Origin: Clostridiaceae bacterium
Lineage (GTDB): Bacteria > Bacillota > Clostridia > Saccharofermentanales > UBA5734
Direction: 5' to 3'
NCBI GenBank assembly: GCA_012729935.1
Contig: JAAYBY010000049.1
Span: 1 to 21,418 of the forward strand
DNA: 21,418 nt
The notes under the pieces are model-generated. The model worked only from the letters and a program-made list of their open reading frames with translations, was not told the DNA's origin and did not search any database. Positions 14,301 through 21,149 of this stretch are shown piece by piece; position 1 is the stretch's first letter, and the number at the start of each line of letters is the position of its first letter. The position numbers and the translations under genes were made by a program.

Positions 14301-15430
14301 TGATTTGCCTCCTCAATCATTGATTCCGGATAACGACCATATGTATCGACCAGCTCAGCCATAAGCTTGATTCGTTGTAGTGAAGTGCCCGGCGGTACCT
14401 GGTCACCGGCGGATTGAACCAGACGGCTGGAAATCAACCGTAGATCCAACCAAGCCCGGACGTGTTCAATAAACACTTTTTCCGGTGTTTCCGGCAGCCA
14501 CATGACGGGTGCGATTCCACCCATCAGGATCATGTCATGGCCGGCTTCTTCCCGAATTTCACGTGGTGAAAGATCACCACTTGGCTTTGGTGTGCACGCA
14601 TCCGCTATAACGATACCTGCCTGCGCGAGCATTCCGATCAGACCGCGCATACGCCCATCGATATGAGCGGACACCGTTTTATTCTTTGCGTGCAGGCAAT
14701 CAGCAATCGCTTTATAATGATCCAGACTGTAGCGGCGGAAGAGATCCGGAGACTGCACATCGCTGGACAGATTGTCCGAAAAAATCATGTGCGGCGCCGG
14801 AGACTGGCTGTAGATGCGGACCAGTTCCATCTGCTTTTCATTACGCAGTTGAATATAGGATTCTGTCAGTTCAGGTTCGTCAATCAAGGCATAGACTGTG
14901 TTTTCAACACCCATGTAATAGGAGATCAAAGACCCAAGCCCGGTATAGGCCAGATTGGGGAAACAGAGTCCGATATCATCAGTCTGCTGCGACAGATTGA
15001 TCCAGTCATCATAGTGGGGGCGATAGGTCAGGTGATTAAGCGCGTCCTTGAGGATGATCAGGTCCTGTGGAGACTCCACCAGATGTTTTTCAATATCCCA
15101 GGAATAGCTCAACGGGTTCCAGCGGCGAACCATCGTCAGCGACCCTTTTGCTGTCTGATATTGCTCAACCGCTCGATCACCTTGGATATCGCGTACCCGT
15201 TCGATAGAATCACCGTACGACTCTTCATGCAGGCTGCAGGAACCGATGTACCAACCAGCTTTGACTTCGCGGTGCAAAGCGATTAAACCTTCAAAATCCT
15301 GATTCCCCTGAAAAAGATTCCACATGTCTCCGGATTCTGCCTGAAACCAATGTCCCAGATCCGCAAACCAGGGAACCCGATCCGGTGTTTTTCCGGCAAG
15401 TACTTGAAGAAGTCTTTGTTTTTCTGTCAT
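14297..15430 (-). CDS. Uroporphyrinogen decarboxylase-fold protein, not a heme enzyme
   Basis: A 377-residue UroD/MtaA-superfamily barrel. It has the general family layout (RLLQVLAGKTPDRVP at 6-20, SDNLSSDVQSPDLFRRYSLD at 218-237, AHIDGRM at 255-261, MGGIAP at 303-308 and the late AGDQVPPGT). The Arg pair of true uroporphyrinogen decarboxylase (MRQAGR) is replaced by ADLGHW, so a heme role is unlikely. In corrinoid methyltransferases of this fold a His-x-Cys pair plus a later Cys bind zinc; here it is His256-Ile-Asp258, so zinc ligation, if any, differs. It starts the transcript with the aldolase and aldo/keto reductase. CAGGTAG precedes the ATG and a good promoter lies upstream (15484-15512). 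UroD-fold proteins of unknown activity occur in sugar-acid catabolic operons; its reaction here is unknown. Confidence 0.85.
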   Translation of the reverse strand: MTEKQRLLQVLAGKTPDRVPWFADLGHWFQAESGDMWNLFQGNQDFEGLIALHREVKAGWYIGSCSLHEESYGDSIERVRDIQGDRAVEQYQTAKGSLTMVRRWNPLSYSWDIEKHLVESPQDLIILKDALNHLTYRPHYDDWINLSQQTDDIGLCFPNLAYTGLGSLISYYMGVENTVYALIDEPELTESYIQLRNEKQMELVRIYSQSPAPHMIFSDNLSSDVQSPDLFRRYSLDHYKAIADCLHAKNKTVSAHIDGRMRGLIGMLAQAGIVIADACTPKPSGDLSPREIREEAGHDMILMGGIAPVMWLPETPEKVFIEHVRAWLDLRLISSRLVQSAGDQVPPGTSLQRIKLMAELVDTYGRYPESMIEEANQ

Positions 15431-15449
15431 ATGACTACCTGATTTCTAT

Positions 15450-15466
15450 TTGCTGTCGGTCAGCAA
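15450..15466. repeat. Inverted repeat in the leader of the UroD-like operon, possible operator
   Basis: TTGCTG (15450-15455) and CAGCAA (15461-15466) flank TCGGT, between the predicted transcription start and the ribosome site. A second, imperfect dyad (GAAAAGCATTGCATTTC on the minus strand) overlaps the -35. Either could bind a repressor; the sequence does not identify one. Confidence 0.4.
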
Positions 15467-15483
15467 CATTCAATCCTCGTGTT

Positions 15484-15512
15484 ATCATAAATAACTTGGA
15501 CAGGAAATGCAA
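15484..15512 (-). promoter_or_regulatory. Promoter of the UroD-like / aldolase / aldo-keto reductase operon
   Basis: TTGCAT (15512-15507) and TATGAT (15489-15484) on the minus strand are 17 bases apart, with a start near 15477. It lies just after the tandem hairpins that end the upstream transcript, so the operon is independently initiated. Confidence 0.7.
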
Positions 15513-15550
15513 TGCTTTTCATTGATCTTATCAAAACAGATATTCAGCCG

Positions 15551-15582
15551 TTTTGGCGAAACAGACAGCTGTTTCGCCAAAA
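15551..15582. repeat. Perfect 14-bp hairpin following the solute-binding protein terminator
   Basis: TTTTGGCGAAACAG (15551-15564) and CTGTTTCGCCAAAA (15569-15582) pair perfectly around ACAG. On the minus strand its first bases are the T tract of the preceding terminator, so the two structures share nucleotides. No T tract follows it on either strand, so it is not a standard second terminator for the minus strand. Confidence 0.75.
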
Positions 15583-15608
15583 AAAGCCTCGCCCGAAGGC
15601 GAGGCTTT
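15583..15608 (-). terminator. Intrinsic terminator of the solute-binding protein gene
   Basis: On the minus strand an 11-bp stem with the GC-rich core GCCTCGCC / GGCGAGGC and a stable TTCG tetraloop runs into seven consecutive T residues. It begins about 28 bases after the stop codon. Confidence 0.93.
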
Positions 15609-15636
15609 CGTTAACTGTTGAACGTTTGTGCAAACC

Positions 15637-17382
15637 TTAGTCAGCAGCGTTGATTGTCCATTTGTCAATATAACGCTCGTAGTTGGACCACTCGTTTGAA
15701 AGGACCAGCTCATCCGGCACATTGACACGCGCTTTGTTGAAGACCTGAATGTTCTTCAATGAGAACATCGGGATATGCCAGAGCATTTGCTCTGTTTCAA
15801 CGACCTGGATGTCCGCGAGGATTTCGTTACGCTTTGCTGCGTCTGTGGTTACCCACAGTTCTTCGATCAGACTGTCCATTAGTGTAACATCCAGCGGCCA
15901 CAGGTTCTTCGTAACGCCAGCTTTGACAGCGTCGCTGTGGAAGCCGTTGTAGGCTTCTTCGACAGCCATCGCTGAGAGACCGGCGTATGTCAGGTTGTAG
16001 TCACGTGTTTCATACAGCTGGGCGGTGAGGTCACCGGTCAGCAGGATCCACTCGGCTTTCATTCCGACATCGGTCAGGTAAGCGACAACAGCGTCCATAA
16101 AGTCCGCGCTGCCCTGGTCAGCATAATAGCAGGCCAGTTTAACCGGTGTGTTGAAATCAAATCCAACATCAGTCAGCAACGATTTCGCCAAATCGGGATC
16201 ATATTTCAGATCGTAGACATCTTTGTTGGCATATTCAAATGCTGTCGGAACTTTGCTGTTGATTAAAGCAGCCTGTCCAGGCATCAGATTATCAATCAGA
16301 GCCTGACGGTCGATCGCGTGTGCGAAAGCACGACGTGATTCGATCGTTTTGAACGGATCAACGCCATTGCCCTTCGGACCATAGCTGTTCCAGTTGAAAT
16401 AACGGACAAAATAAATGTCAACAAAATTCATTTCATAGTTCGGATTCTGGCAGGCAGCCTGAGCTGTGGCAAGATCGTTTATATGGAAGAAGTCGATCTC
16501 ATTGGCCATTGCGCGGGCGGCATAGTCAGCCTGGGTCATCTGGGTCATCTTAACCTGCTGGATGATCGGCTTATTGCCAAAATAATCCGGGAATGCTTCT
16601 AGCAATGCATAGTCGTTCGGTTTGAATTCCTTGACCATGTAAGGTCCGGTACCGATCGGCCAATCATAGAATTCCGATGAGTTCAGAGTCAGAACATCGA
16701 GGCCTTCAATTTTATGACGCGGGAAAATGTTGAACTGGGCCATCGCGAGCAGGAATGTACCTGACGGTTTTTCCATATCGATCGTGATGACATTGCCGTC
16801 AACTTTGATGCCTTCGACATCGTCAGCAGCGGTTGCGGCTTCGTCTGCCTGAAAGTCTTTTGCGCCTTTGATGTTCATGATAGCGCCTTTGATAACGCCG
16901 TTGACCTGGGGTGCCTTCATCGCCGTCTTCAGTGAGAACGCGACATCGTCAGCGGAGAAATCTTCGCCATCGTGCCATTTGACACCTTCGTGCAATGTGA
17001 ATGTGTACTGCAGAGCATCTTCTGATTCTGTCCATTCATCAGCCAGATCACCGTAAACCGGTTTCAGGTCTTTGTCCAGTCTCAGAAGACGGGAAAACAG
17101 CATCATTCTGCCAATCAGACCGTAGTTGTCCCACGAGCCCGGGAACTTGTCGGCCATGTTTTCCATTGTCGGTAACAGCAACATATCAGGACCTAAACCA
17201 GTCGGCTCGCCTTCTGTTGTTGTCGTACCTTCTGTTGTCGTGCCTTCTGTTGTCGTGCCCTGGGTTGTTGTCCCCTCGGTTGTCGTCGTTTGTCCAGTAG
17301 TGGTTTCGCCGCCGTCACAGGCTGCAACAACACCAACTACCATCAACAAAGCAACGAGCAGTGCTAACAATCGTTTCGTCAT
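15637..17382 (-). CDS. ABC transporter substrate-binding lipoprotein, family 5 (DppA/OppA type)
   Basis: A 581-residue extracytoplasmic binding protein tethered to the membrane by a lipid. MTKRLLALLV begins the signal peptide and the lipobox VVAAC places the modified Cys at 22. A Thr/Gly/Glu linker (about 24-58) built from repeats of EGTTT lifts the binding domain away from the membrane. The core carries the family 5 signature YTFTLHEGVKWHDGEDFSAD (126-145) and later AHAIDRQALIDNLMPG. The family binds oligopeptides, nickel or some oligosaccharides, so the ligand is open. The start at 17382 has AGGAGG nine bases upstream; a longer frame to 17415 is not needed. No permease or ATPase gene adjoins it in this window, so it must work with components encoded elsewhere. 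It has its own promoter, a leader of about 190 bases and a strong terminator. Confidence 0.93.
   Translation of the reverse strand: MTKRLLALLVALLMVVGVVAACDGGETTTGQTTTTEGTTTQGTTTEGTTTEGTTTTEGEPTGLGPDMLLLPTMENMADKFPGSWDNYGLIGRMMLFSRLLRLDKDLKPVYGDLADEWTESEDALQYTFTLHEGVKWHDGEDFSADDVAFSLKTAMKAPQVNGVIKGAIMNIKGAKDFQADEAATAADDVEGIKVDGNVITIDMEKPSGTFLLAMAQFNIFPRHKIEGLDVLTLNSSEFYDWPIGTGPYMVKEFKPNDYALLEAFPDYFGNKPIIQQVKMTQMTQADYAARAMANEIDFFHINDLATAQAACQNPNYEMNFVDIYFVRYFNWNSYGPKGNGVDPFKTIESRRAFAHAIDRQALIDNLMPGQAALINSKVPTAFEYANKDVYDLKYDPDLAKSLLTDVGFDFNTPVKLACYYADQGSADFMDAVVAYLTDVGMKAEWILLTGDLTAQLYETRDYNLTYAGLSAMAVEEAYNGFHSDAVKAGVTKNLWPLDVTLMDSLIEELWVTTDAAKRNEILADIQVVETEQMLWHIPMFSLKNIQVFNKARVNVPDELVLSNEWSNYERYIDKWTINAAD
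17209..17313 (-). repeat. In-frame tandem repeat encoding the Thr-rich lipoprotein linker
   Basis: Imperfect 15-base units (plus-strand form CGTGCCTTCTGTTGT) encode about five copies of GTTTE/Q. Such repeats can gain or lose units by slippage without changing frame, so linker length may vary between strains. Confidence 0.7.
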
Positions 17383-17579
17383 GTGTTTCCTCCTAATTTT
17401 TTCTGTGATGTCCATCGCATCACCAAGCAGATCGCTCTACTTCGTCTTTTGTTTCATAATTTTTCTGGTTTAGTAAGTTTTGATCGAACTGATCTGTTGT
17501 AAAAAACCTCCGTCCAACGTGAAACGAACCGGCTGAATGCGTATATATATGCATCTTTCTGTGCAGTTCGTCGTCTACA

Positions 17580-17608
17580 AGTCTAATCGATTGACATCTG
17601 TTTGTCAA
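17580..17608 (-). promoter_or_regulatory. Promoter of the substrate-binding protein gene, with overlapping dyad
   Basis: A consensus TTGACA (17608-17603) and TAGACT (17585-17580) on the minus strand are 17 bases apart. The -35 is one arm of a perfect dyad, TTGACA (17591-17596), TCTGTT, TGTCAA (17603-17608), an ideal place for a repressor to block the polymerase. Transcription from about 17573 gives a leader of about 190 bases (17383-17572) in which no gene was found; it has a TATA-rich dyad near 17535-17552 and an isolated GGAGG at 17507-17511 with no start codon after it. Confidence 0.75.
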
Positions 17609-17652
17609 TATAACGAACACAAGCTGTAAATAGGATTGAAATGAGACGCGCG

Positions 17653-18120
17653 TCACCGTAACGTAAAACGATATTCAGCTTCTCCGCTTTTGTCATCGTA
17701 GGCCAGCAGCTCAAAGCCCAGAACAGAAGCCTCGGCAACGGTTGCCCAGATCGTCCTCGTTGTTTCGACAAACCAGCGGGACGGCTTTATGCCTTTTTGT
17801 CTAAGATAGTTGATGGCCGGGCAGCTTCGGATATGAACGGTCAATGTATTTGTCGTTCGCTTCAGGGCCAGCTCATCAGACGCCTCTTCTGCCTCATAGA
17901 TTTTTTTCAGATAGTTTTCAATGGCATCAAATCCATCTGTCTTAACGGCTTCAATTAATGGTGCATGGTAGGTCCGTGCGAAATCAGACAGATATTCACG
18001 GACGCCGTCATCACCGTACGTTTCACCGATGTAGTTGATTCCGTAATTCATACCGCCGTGAAAGTCTCTGTGCAGGTACTTATTGTCGGACGCACGGCGA
18101 TCCATTACTTCCTTTGCCAT
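17653..18120 (-). CDS. Small Cys-Pro motif protein, possibly L-2-amino-thiazoline-4-carboxylate hydrolase-like
   Basis: I do not recognise this 155-residue protein with certainty. It is soluble, begins with charged helices (FARTYHAPLIEAVK, IENYLKKIYEAEEASDE) and contains LTVHIRSCPAINYLRQKGIK (93-112) with Cys100-Pro101, then a C-terminal alpha/beta stretch ending YDDKSGEAEYRFTLR. The strand-Cys-Pro-helix pattern and size resemble the L-2-amino-thiazoline-4-carboxylic acid hydrolase-like family (PF14196), a comparison made from memory. It aligns loosely with the protein at 19276-19746, with Cys-Pro at matching positions, so the two look like distant paralogues. GGGAGG, inside the last NagA codons, sets the ATG at 18120, four bases after the NagA stop; it is clearly part of that operon. 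A perfect GACGCGCGTC palindrome overlaps its stop codon. Confidence 0.75.
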   Translation of the reverse strand: MAKEVMDRRASDNKYLHRDFHGGMNYGINYIGETYGDDGVREYLSDFARTYHAPLIEAVKTDGFDAIENYLKKIYEAEEASDELALKRTTNTLTVHIRSCPAINYLRQKGIKPSRWFVETTRTIWATVAEASVLGFELLAYDDKSGEAEYRFTLR

Positions 18121-18124
18121 GTAC

Positions 18125-19279
18125 TCATGCCTCCCTGTTCACCGGGTTTCCCCTAAGATACACCTCAATCAGATTCATATCATCATCGCAGAACACCAAA
18201 TTAGCCCATTTGCCCGCCTCAAGAGAACCGACCTCGTGATCGATCCCGATCGCGCGGGCAGCATTGGTGGAAGCCATTTTAAACAGGTCGGGAATCGATG
18301 CCTGTGTGTAATGTTTCATGTTCCGGCAAGCCTGGTCCATCGTCAACCGGCTACCTGACAACTGTCCGGCTTCGTTGAAGTTGAGATCAGGGCTGCTTCT
18401 GTAATCATCCTCCGGGTACTGGCTTGGATCATGCGGGCGGATCGTAGCATCTGTGATCAACACAACATGATCCGGACCGGCTGCACGAAGCGCCAGACGC
18501 AGATTGGATGGCTTCACATGGATCGCGCGGCTGTCGCAGATAATCTCGACAAAAAGGCCGCCTCTGGCGAGCACCGCGTCGGCTGCCGAATCCTGAATGA
18601 TGCCGGTTGACCGAATACTGTCTTTACCAAGGTGACAGCCCATGGCGTCAAACAGGTGGGTGATGATTGTCACGCCATCTGATATGGCTTCCTCAAGGAT
18701 TGCCGGAGACATCTCCGTGTGGCCGGCCGCCAGCTTAACGCCCTGTGCATGCGCATATTGCGCAAATGCCCGGGCTCCTGGTCTTTCGGGTGCATAGGTG
18801 CACTGATAGACGAGGCCTTTAGCTTCATCGAACAGCTGCACATAATCATCCTGGTTCATCTCCCAGGCGGCTTCTGATCGGGCACCGTATTTTGGACTTG
18901 TATAAGGGCCTTCAAAATGGATACCGGTCAGGTTGCCCGGTTCCTGTTCCATCACGGCACGGATGTTATGAATCCCCTGAAGGAATGCTTCTTTCGTCAG
19001 GCTGTAGGCCAATGACAGCAACAGGGATGTCGTGCCTGACTTCAGGTGATGGCGCGCCGCCTCAGCCGGATTCTCATGGCCGTGCGCCGTTCCGCCGCCA
19101 TGACAGTGGATATCGATGAATCCGGGGCCGACGATCCGTCCTTTCGCATCGATGATCTCCGCGTCTCTTGGTGGAATGACAGATCCAGCCGCCAGAATTT
19201 GACCATCTTCAACCAGCAGGGTGCCCTCCTGAAGTCCAGAGGGTAGAACCAACCTCGCGTTTATAATCGCTTTGATCAT
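18125..19279 (-). CDS. N-acetylglucosamine-6-phosphate deacetylase-like amidohydrolase (NagA family)
   Basis: A 384-residue metal-dependent amidohydrolase of the family that removes the acetyl group from N-acetylglucosamine-6-phosphate. Metal and catalytic positions are present: His58 and His60 (FIDIHCHGGG), Glu123 (GIHFEGPYTSP), His187 (AAGHTEMS), His208 (ITHLFDAMG) and catalytic Asp277 (LITDAT), with GSRLTMDQACRNM and NAARAIGI near the end. The substrate-contacting THLFNAM motif of NagA is THLFDAM (Asp211), and DGIHV is replaced by CDSRAIHV (His254). The region after FDAM, which carries phosphate-contacting residues in true NagA, also differs, so a different N-acyl substrate is likely. The start overlaps the preceding gene's stop as ATGA, and the next gene starts four bases after its stop, so translation is tightly coupled. 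No nagB lies in the window. Confidence 0.88.
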   Translation of the reverse strand: MIKAIINARLVLPSGLQEGTLLVEDGQILAAGSVIPPRDAEIIDAKGRIVGPGFIDIHCHGGGTAHGHENPAEAARHHLKSGTTSLLLSLAYSLTKEAFLQGIHNIRAVMEQEPGNLTGIHFEGPYTSPKYGARSEAAWEMNQDDYVQLFDEAKGLVYQCTYAPERPGARAFAQYAHAQGVKLAAGHTEMSPAILEEAISDGVTIITHLFDAMGCHLGKDSIRSTGIIQDSAADAVLARGGLFVEIICDSRAIHVKPSNLRLALRAAGPDHVVLITDATIRPHDPSQYPEDDYRSSPDLNFNEAGQLSGSRLTMDQACRNMKHYTQASIPDLFKMASTNAARAIGIDHEVGSLEAGKWANLVFCDDDMNLIEVYLRGNPVNREA

Positions 19280-19746
19280 AATACTTCCTCCTTTTGCGGC
19301 TGATACTTGAGCGGATCATAGATCAGCAGTGAGCACTGTGCCTTGTCGGTACGGGAAAAATCATATTCGTAGACCAGCCCGTGTTTTTCAACAGACAGCC
19401 GATACAGGTCACAATGGAAACAGTATTCATCAAATGGTTCAATGTGTTTGGTTTCCAGCAATCTGCCTTTTGACGGACAATGATGCATATCAATTCTGAA
19501 GTAACCGGCTTCCTCATCCAGCGTCATGGTGAAATCTGCCGCTTCTTCATTCAATGTGTGTGACCAATAATCCCAGCATCCGCGGATACCCGACTTGTTC
19601 AGGTGCTGATTGACAGGTGCGCGGTCCGGATCAAAATTCGAACGCCAGTAATCGTAGACAGCCTGGCGCCCTGATTTCCGGTCGATAAATTTGAACAACT
19701 CACTGTATGCGGGAATAAATTCAGTACATGAAATCATCGCTCGCAC
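19276..19746 (-). CDS. Small Cys-Pro motif protein, second member flanking the NagA-like gene
   Basis: This product of about 156 residues is of unproven function. It has an N-terminal helical part (FIPAYSELFKFIDRKSGRQA, AVYDYWRSNF) and a core with YFRIDMHHCPSKGRLLETK (82-100; Cys90-Pro91), DEYCFHCDLYRLSVEKHG (106-123; Cys109, His111, Cys112) and a late Cys138. The cluster of Cys and His could bind metal or form a nucleophile site. The pattern resembles the L-2-amino-thiazoline-4-carboxylate hydrolase-like family (PF14196) and, more weakly, the protein at 17653-18120. The start is uncertain: GTG at 19746 has AGGA six bases upstream, TTG at 19749 is too close, and ATG at 19734 is further away. 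It lies 22 bases after the ceramidase-like gene and its stop overlaps the NagA start (ATGA), so it belongs to one coupled operon. Confidence 0.75.
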   Translation of the reverse strand: MRAMISCTEFIPAYSELFKFIDRKSGRQAVYDYWRSNFDPDRAPVNQHLNKSGIRGCWDYWSHTLNEEAADFTMTLDEEAGYFRIDMHHCPSKGRLLETKHIEPFDEYCFHCDLYRLSVEKHGLVYEYDFSRTDKAQCSLLIYDPLKYQPQKEEVL

Positions 19747-19768
19747 CAACCTTCCTTACACATTCATG

Positions 19769-21082
19769 TTACTCTGCCAGTTCTTCAAGCAGCTGCATGA
19801 CTGCCCCCACCACTTCTTCTCCGGCTTCCGGTGCATAAATCGACACTGTCGGCTCATAACCGCCTTCTTCCAGTGCCTCCGGCGTATATACATACCCGCC
19901 GCTGGCACCATTCGATACGGACGCCAGATAGGTTCGTTCAGCCGGGGACTCCTTCTTTATCTTCAATGCGTATGAAACAAATATTTCACAGGGAACAGCG
20001 GCAATTCGCGCAGAGCCGATACCGAACACCATAATTTCAAACGGGAAAAGTGTCTGATAGCCCTGCATGCCCACTTCGCCTTCTTCAGCAATTCTCAATC
20101 GCTTGTTGGCGCCGATCAGCGTGCATTCGAGCGTCCGCTGAACAGGATAGGGCTCGTTGTTTTTCTGGCTGTTTTCCAGCGCTTCGACAGCAGCCCGCTG
20201 ATCAGCCTGGGCTTGATCCAATGGCGGAATCGGTTTAATCGATGGATTAATCATGGTACGGCGTGCTGCTAATGTTGGATCAGTCTCGTATGTCAGTGTG
20301 TCGATAACACGAGCCGCTTCGGCACCGATGGCATATCCGACACGTTTGGCTTCTTCAAAATTCTGACCGCTTCTGAAATGACGTGATGACTGGTCGCCGG
20401 CAGCACCGATTTGGAACCCGACAACGACATCCGGATCGTCTTTCTGGAAATACTCATAGATATAGCAGGGATAATCCGCTGTGATAATGCGGCTTTCCGC
20501 ATGCAGGAAGGTCGGATGCAGCGCGTAGTTGATCAGTGCGCCGCGGAGTTTGCCGCTGTCATCTTTGATGGCGGTAACCCAAACCTGCGGATCTGCCGGC
20601 CCGTCTTTATCGCGGCGGTTTCCGCCGACATTCTGTTCTTTGCCGCAGATTCCGAATCCCATACCAATTGAGGCGGGAAACGCATTAAGCATTGCCTCGT
20701 GGACGCCTTCCGTAATCTGCTCATCAACAAAATCCAGATAGTCCGGATACATTTCATTACGATCATCCCACAAGCGGAACGGGATGCTGGCCGGAGCAGG
20801 CGCTGAATGTGTGTGGGTCGCTGAGATCATAATGTTTTCAGCAGGAATCCCGCACAGGTTGTAGATTTTTTCTCGGACGGATTGAACACGACGTTTCGAG
20901 TAATAGCACAAATCCAATGTGATGATTACGAGTCTGTCAGAACCGTTCTTCAGGTAAAAACAATGGGCTTTGATATCGTCATGGACTTCTGTGTGATAGC
21001 GGTCCAGCGGCAACGGGTATCCCGTCAAAAACGTTGGATGCTTGGGTGTAAGAACTTTTTCTGCAACGCCTGCAATTAACAT
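19769..21082 (-). CDS. Neutral/alkaline ceramidase N-terminal domain hydrolase, cytoplasmic
   Basis: A 437-residue protein built only of the neutral ceramidase N-terminal domain (PF04734), a zinc amidase fold. Likely metal and active-site residues are His90 and His92 (ISATHTHSAPAP, 87-98), His189 (NYALHPTFLH), Asp203-Tyr (ITADYPCY) and the GAAGDQSSRHF segment (227-237). It starts VAEKVLTPKHPTFLTGYPLP, like the Gly-rich opening of the family. True ceramidases are secreted and have an extra C-terminal domain (over 600 residues); this one has neither signal peptide nor that domain, so it likely acts inside the cell on another amide. The ATG at 21082 is chosen, with GGAG ten bases upstream; the open frame to 21193 would run into the kinase end. 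It lies between the kinase and the small Cys-Pro gene. Confidence 0.85.
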   Translation of the reverse strand: MLIAGVAEKVLTPKHPTFLTGYPLPLDRYHTEVHDDIKAHCFYLKNGSDRLVIITLDLCYYSKRRVQSVREKIYNLCGIPAENIMISATHTHSAPAPASIPFRLWDDRNEMYPDYLDFVDEQITEGVHEAMLNAFPASIGMGFGICGKEQNVGGNRRDKDGPADPQVWVTAIKDDSGKLRGALINYALHPTFLHAESRIITADYPCYIYEYFQKDDPDVVVGFQIGAAGDQSSRHFRSGQNFEEAKRVGYAIGAEAARVIDTLTYETDPTLAARRTMINPSIKPIPPLDQAQADQRAAVEALENSQKNNEPYPVQRTLECTLIGANKRLRIAEEGEVGMQGYQTLFPFEIMVFGIGSARIAAVPCEIFVSYALKIKKESPAERTYLASVSNGASGGYVYTPEALEEGGYEPTVSIYAPEAGEEVVGAVMQLLEELAE

Positions 21083-21149
21083 AATATGGTCACTCCATTC
21101 TTTGTGCCTTTTCAGCACCTGTCTATTCAAGTTTATTGATGATTGATGA

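Noticed and set aside
14663..15286. A 207-codon plus-strand open frame opposite the UroD-like gene
   Set aside because: It is a shadow of the coding sequence on the other strand, with no domain and no promoter.
15531..15728. A 65-codon minus-strand frame over the terminator hairpins
   Set aside because: It overlaps the 3' end of the solute-binding protein gene in another frame and both hairpins; the apparent pattern comes from the inverted repeats.
17209..17313. Short regular repeats considered as a CRISPR-like array
   Set aside because: Units are contiguous 15-base in-frame codon repeats without spacers, inside a lipoprotein linker.
17126..17473. A plus-strand frame rich in Val, Pro and Ser repeats
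   Set aside because: The repeats are the antisense reading of the Thr-rich linker of the solute-binding protein and do not form a separate gene.
17420..17656. A 78-codon minus-strand frame in the leader region before the solute-binding protein
   Set aside because: It begins upstream of and runs through the predicted promoter, so it would not be on the main transcript, and it has no recognisable motif.
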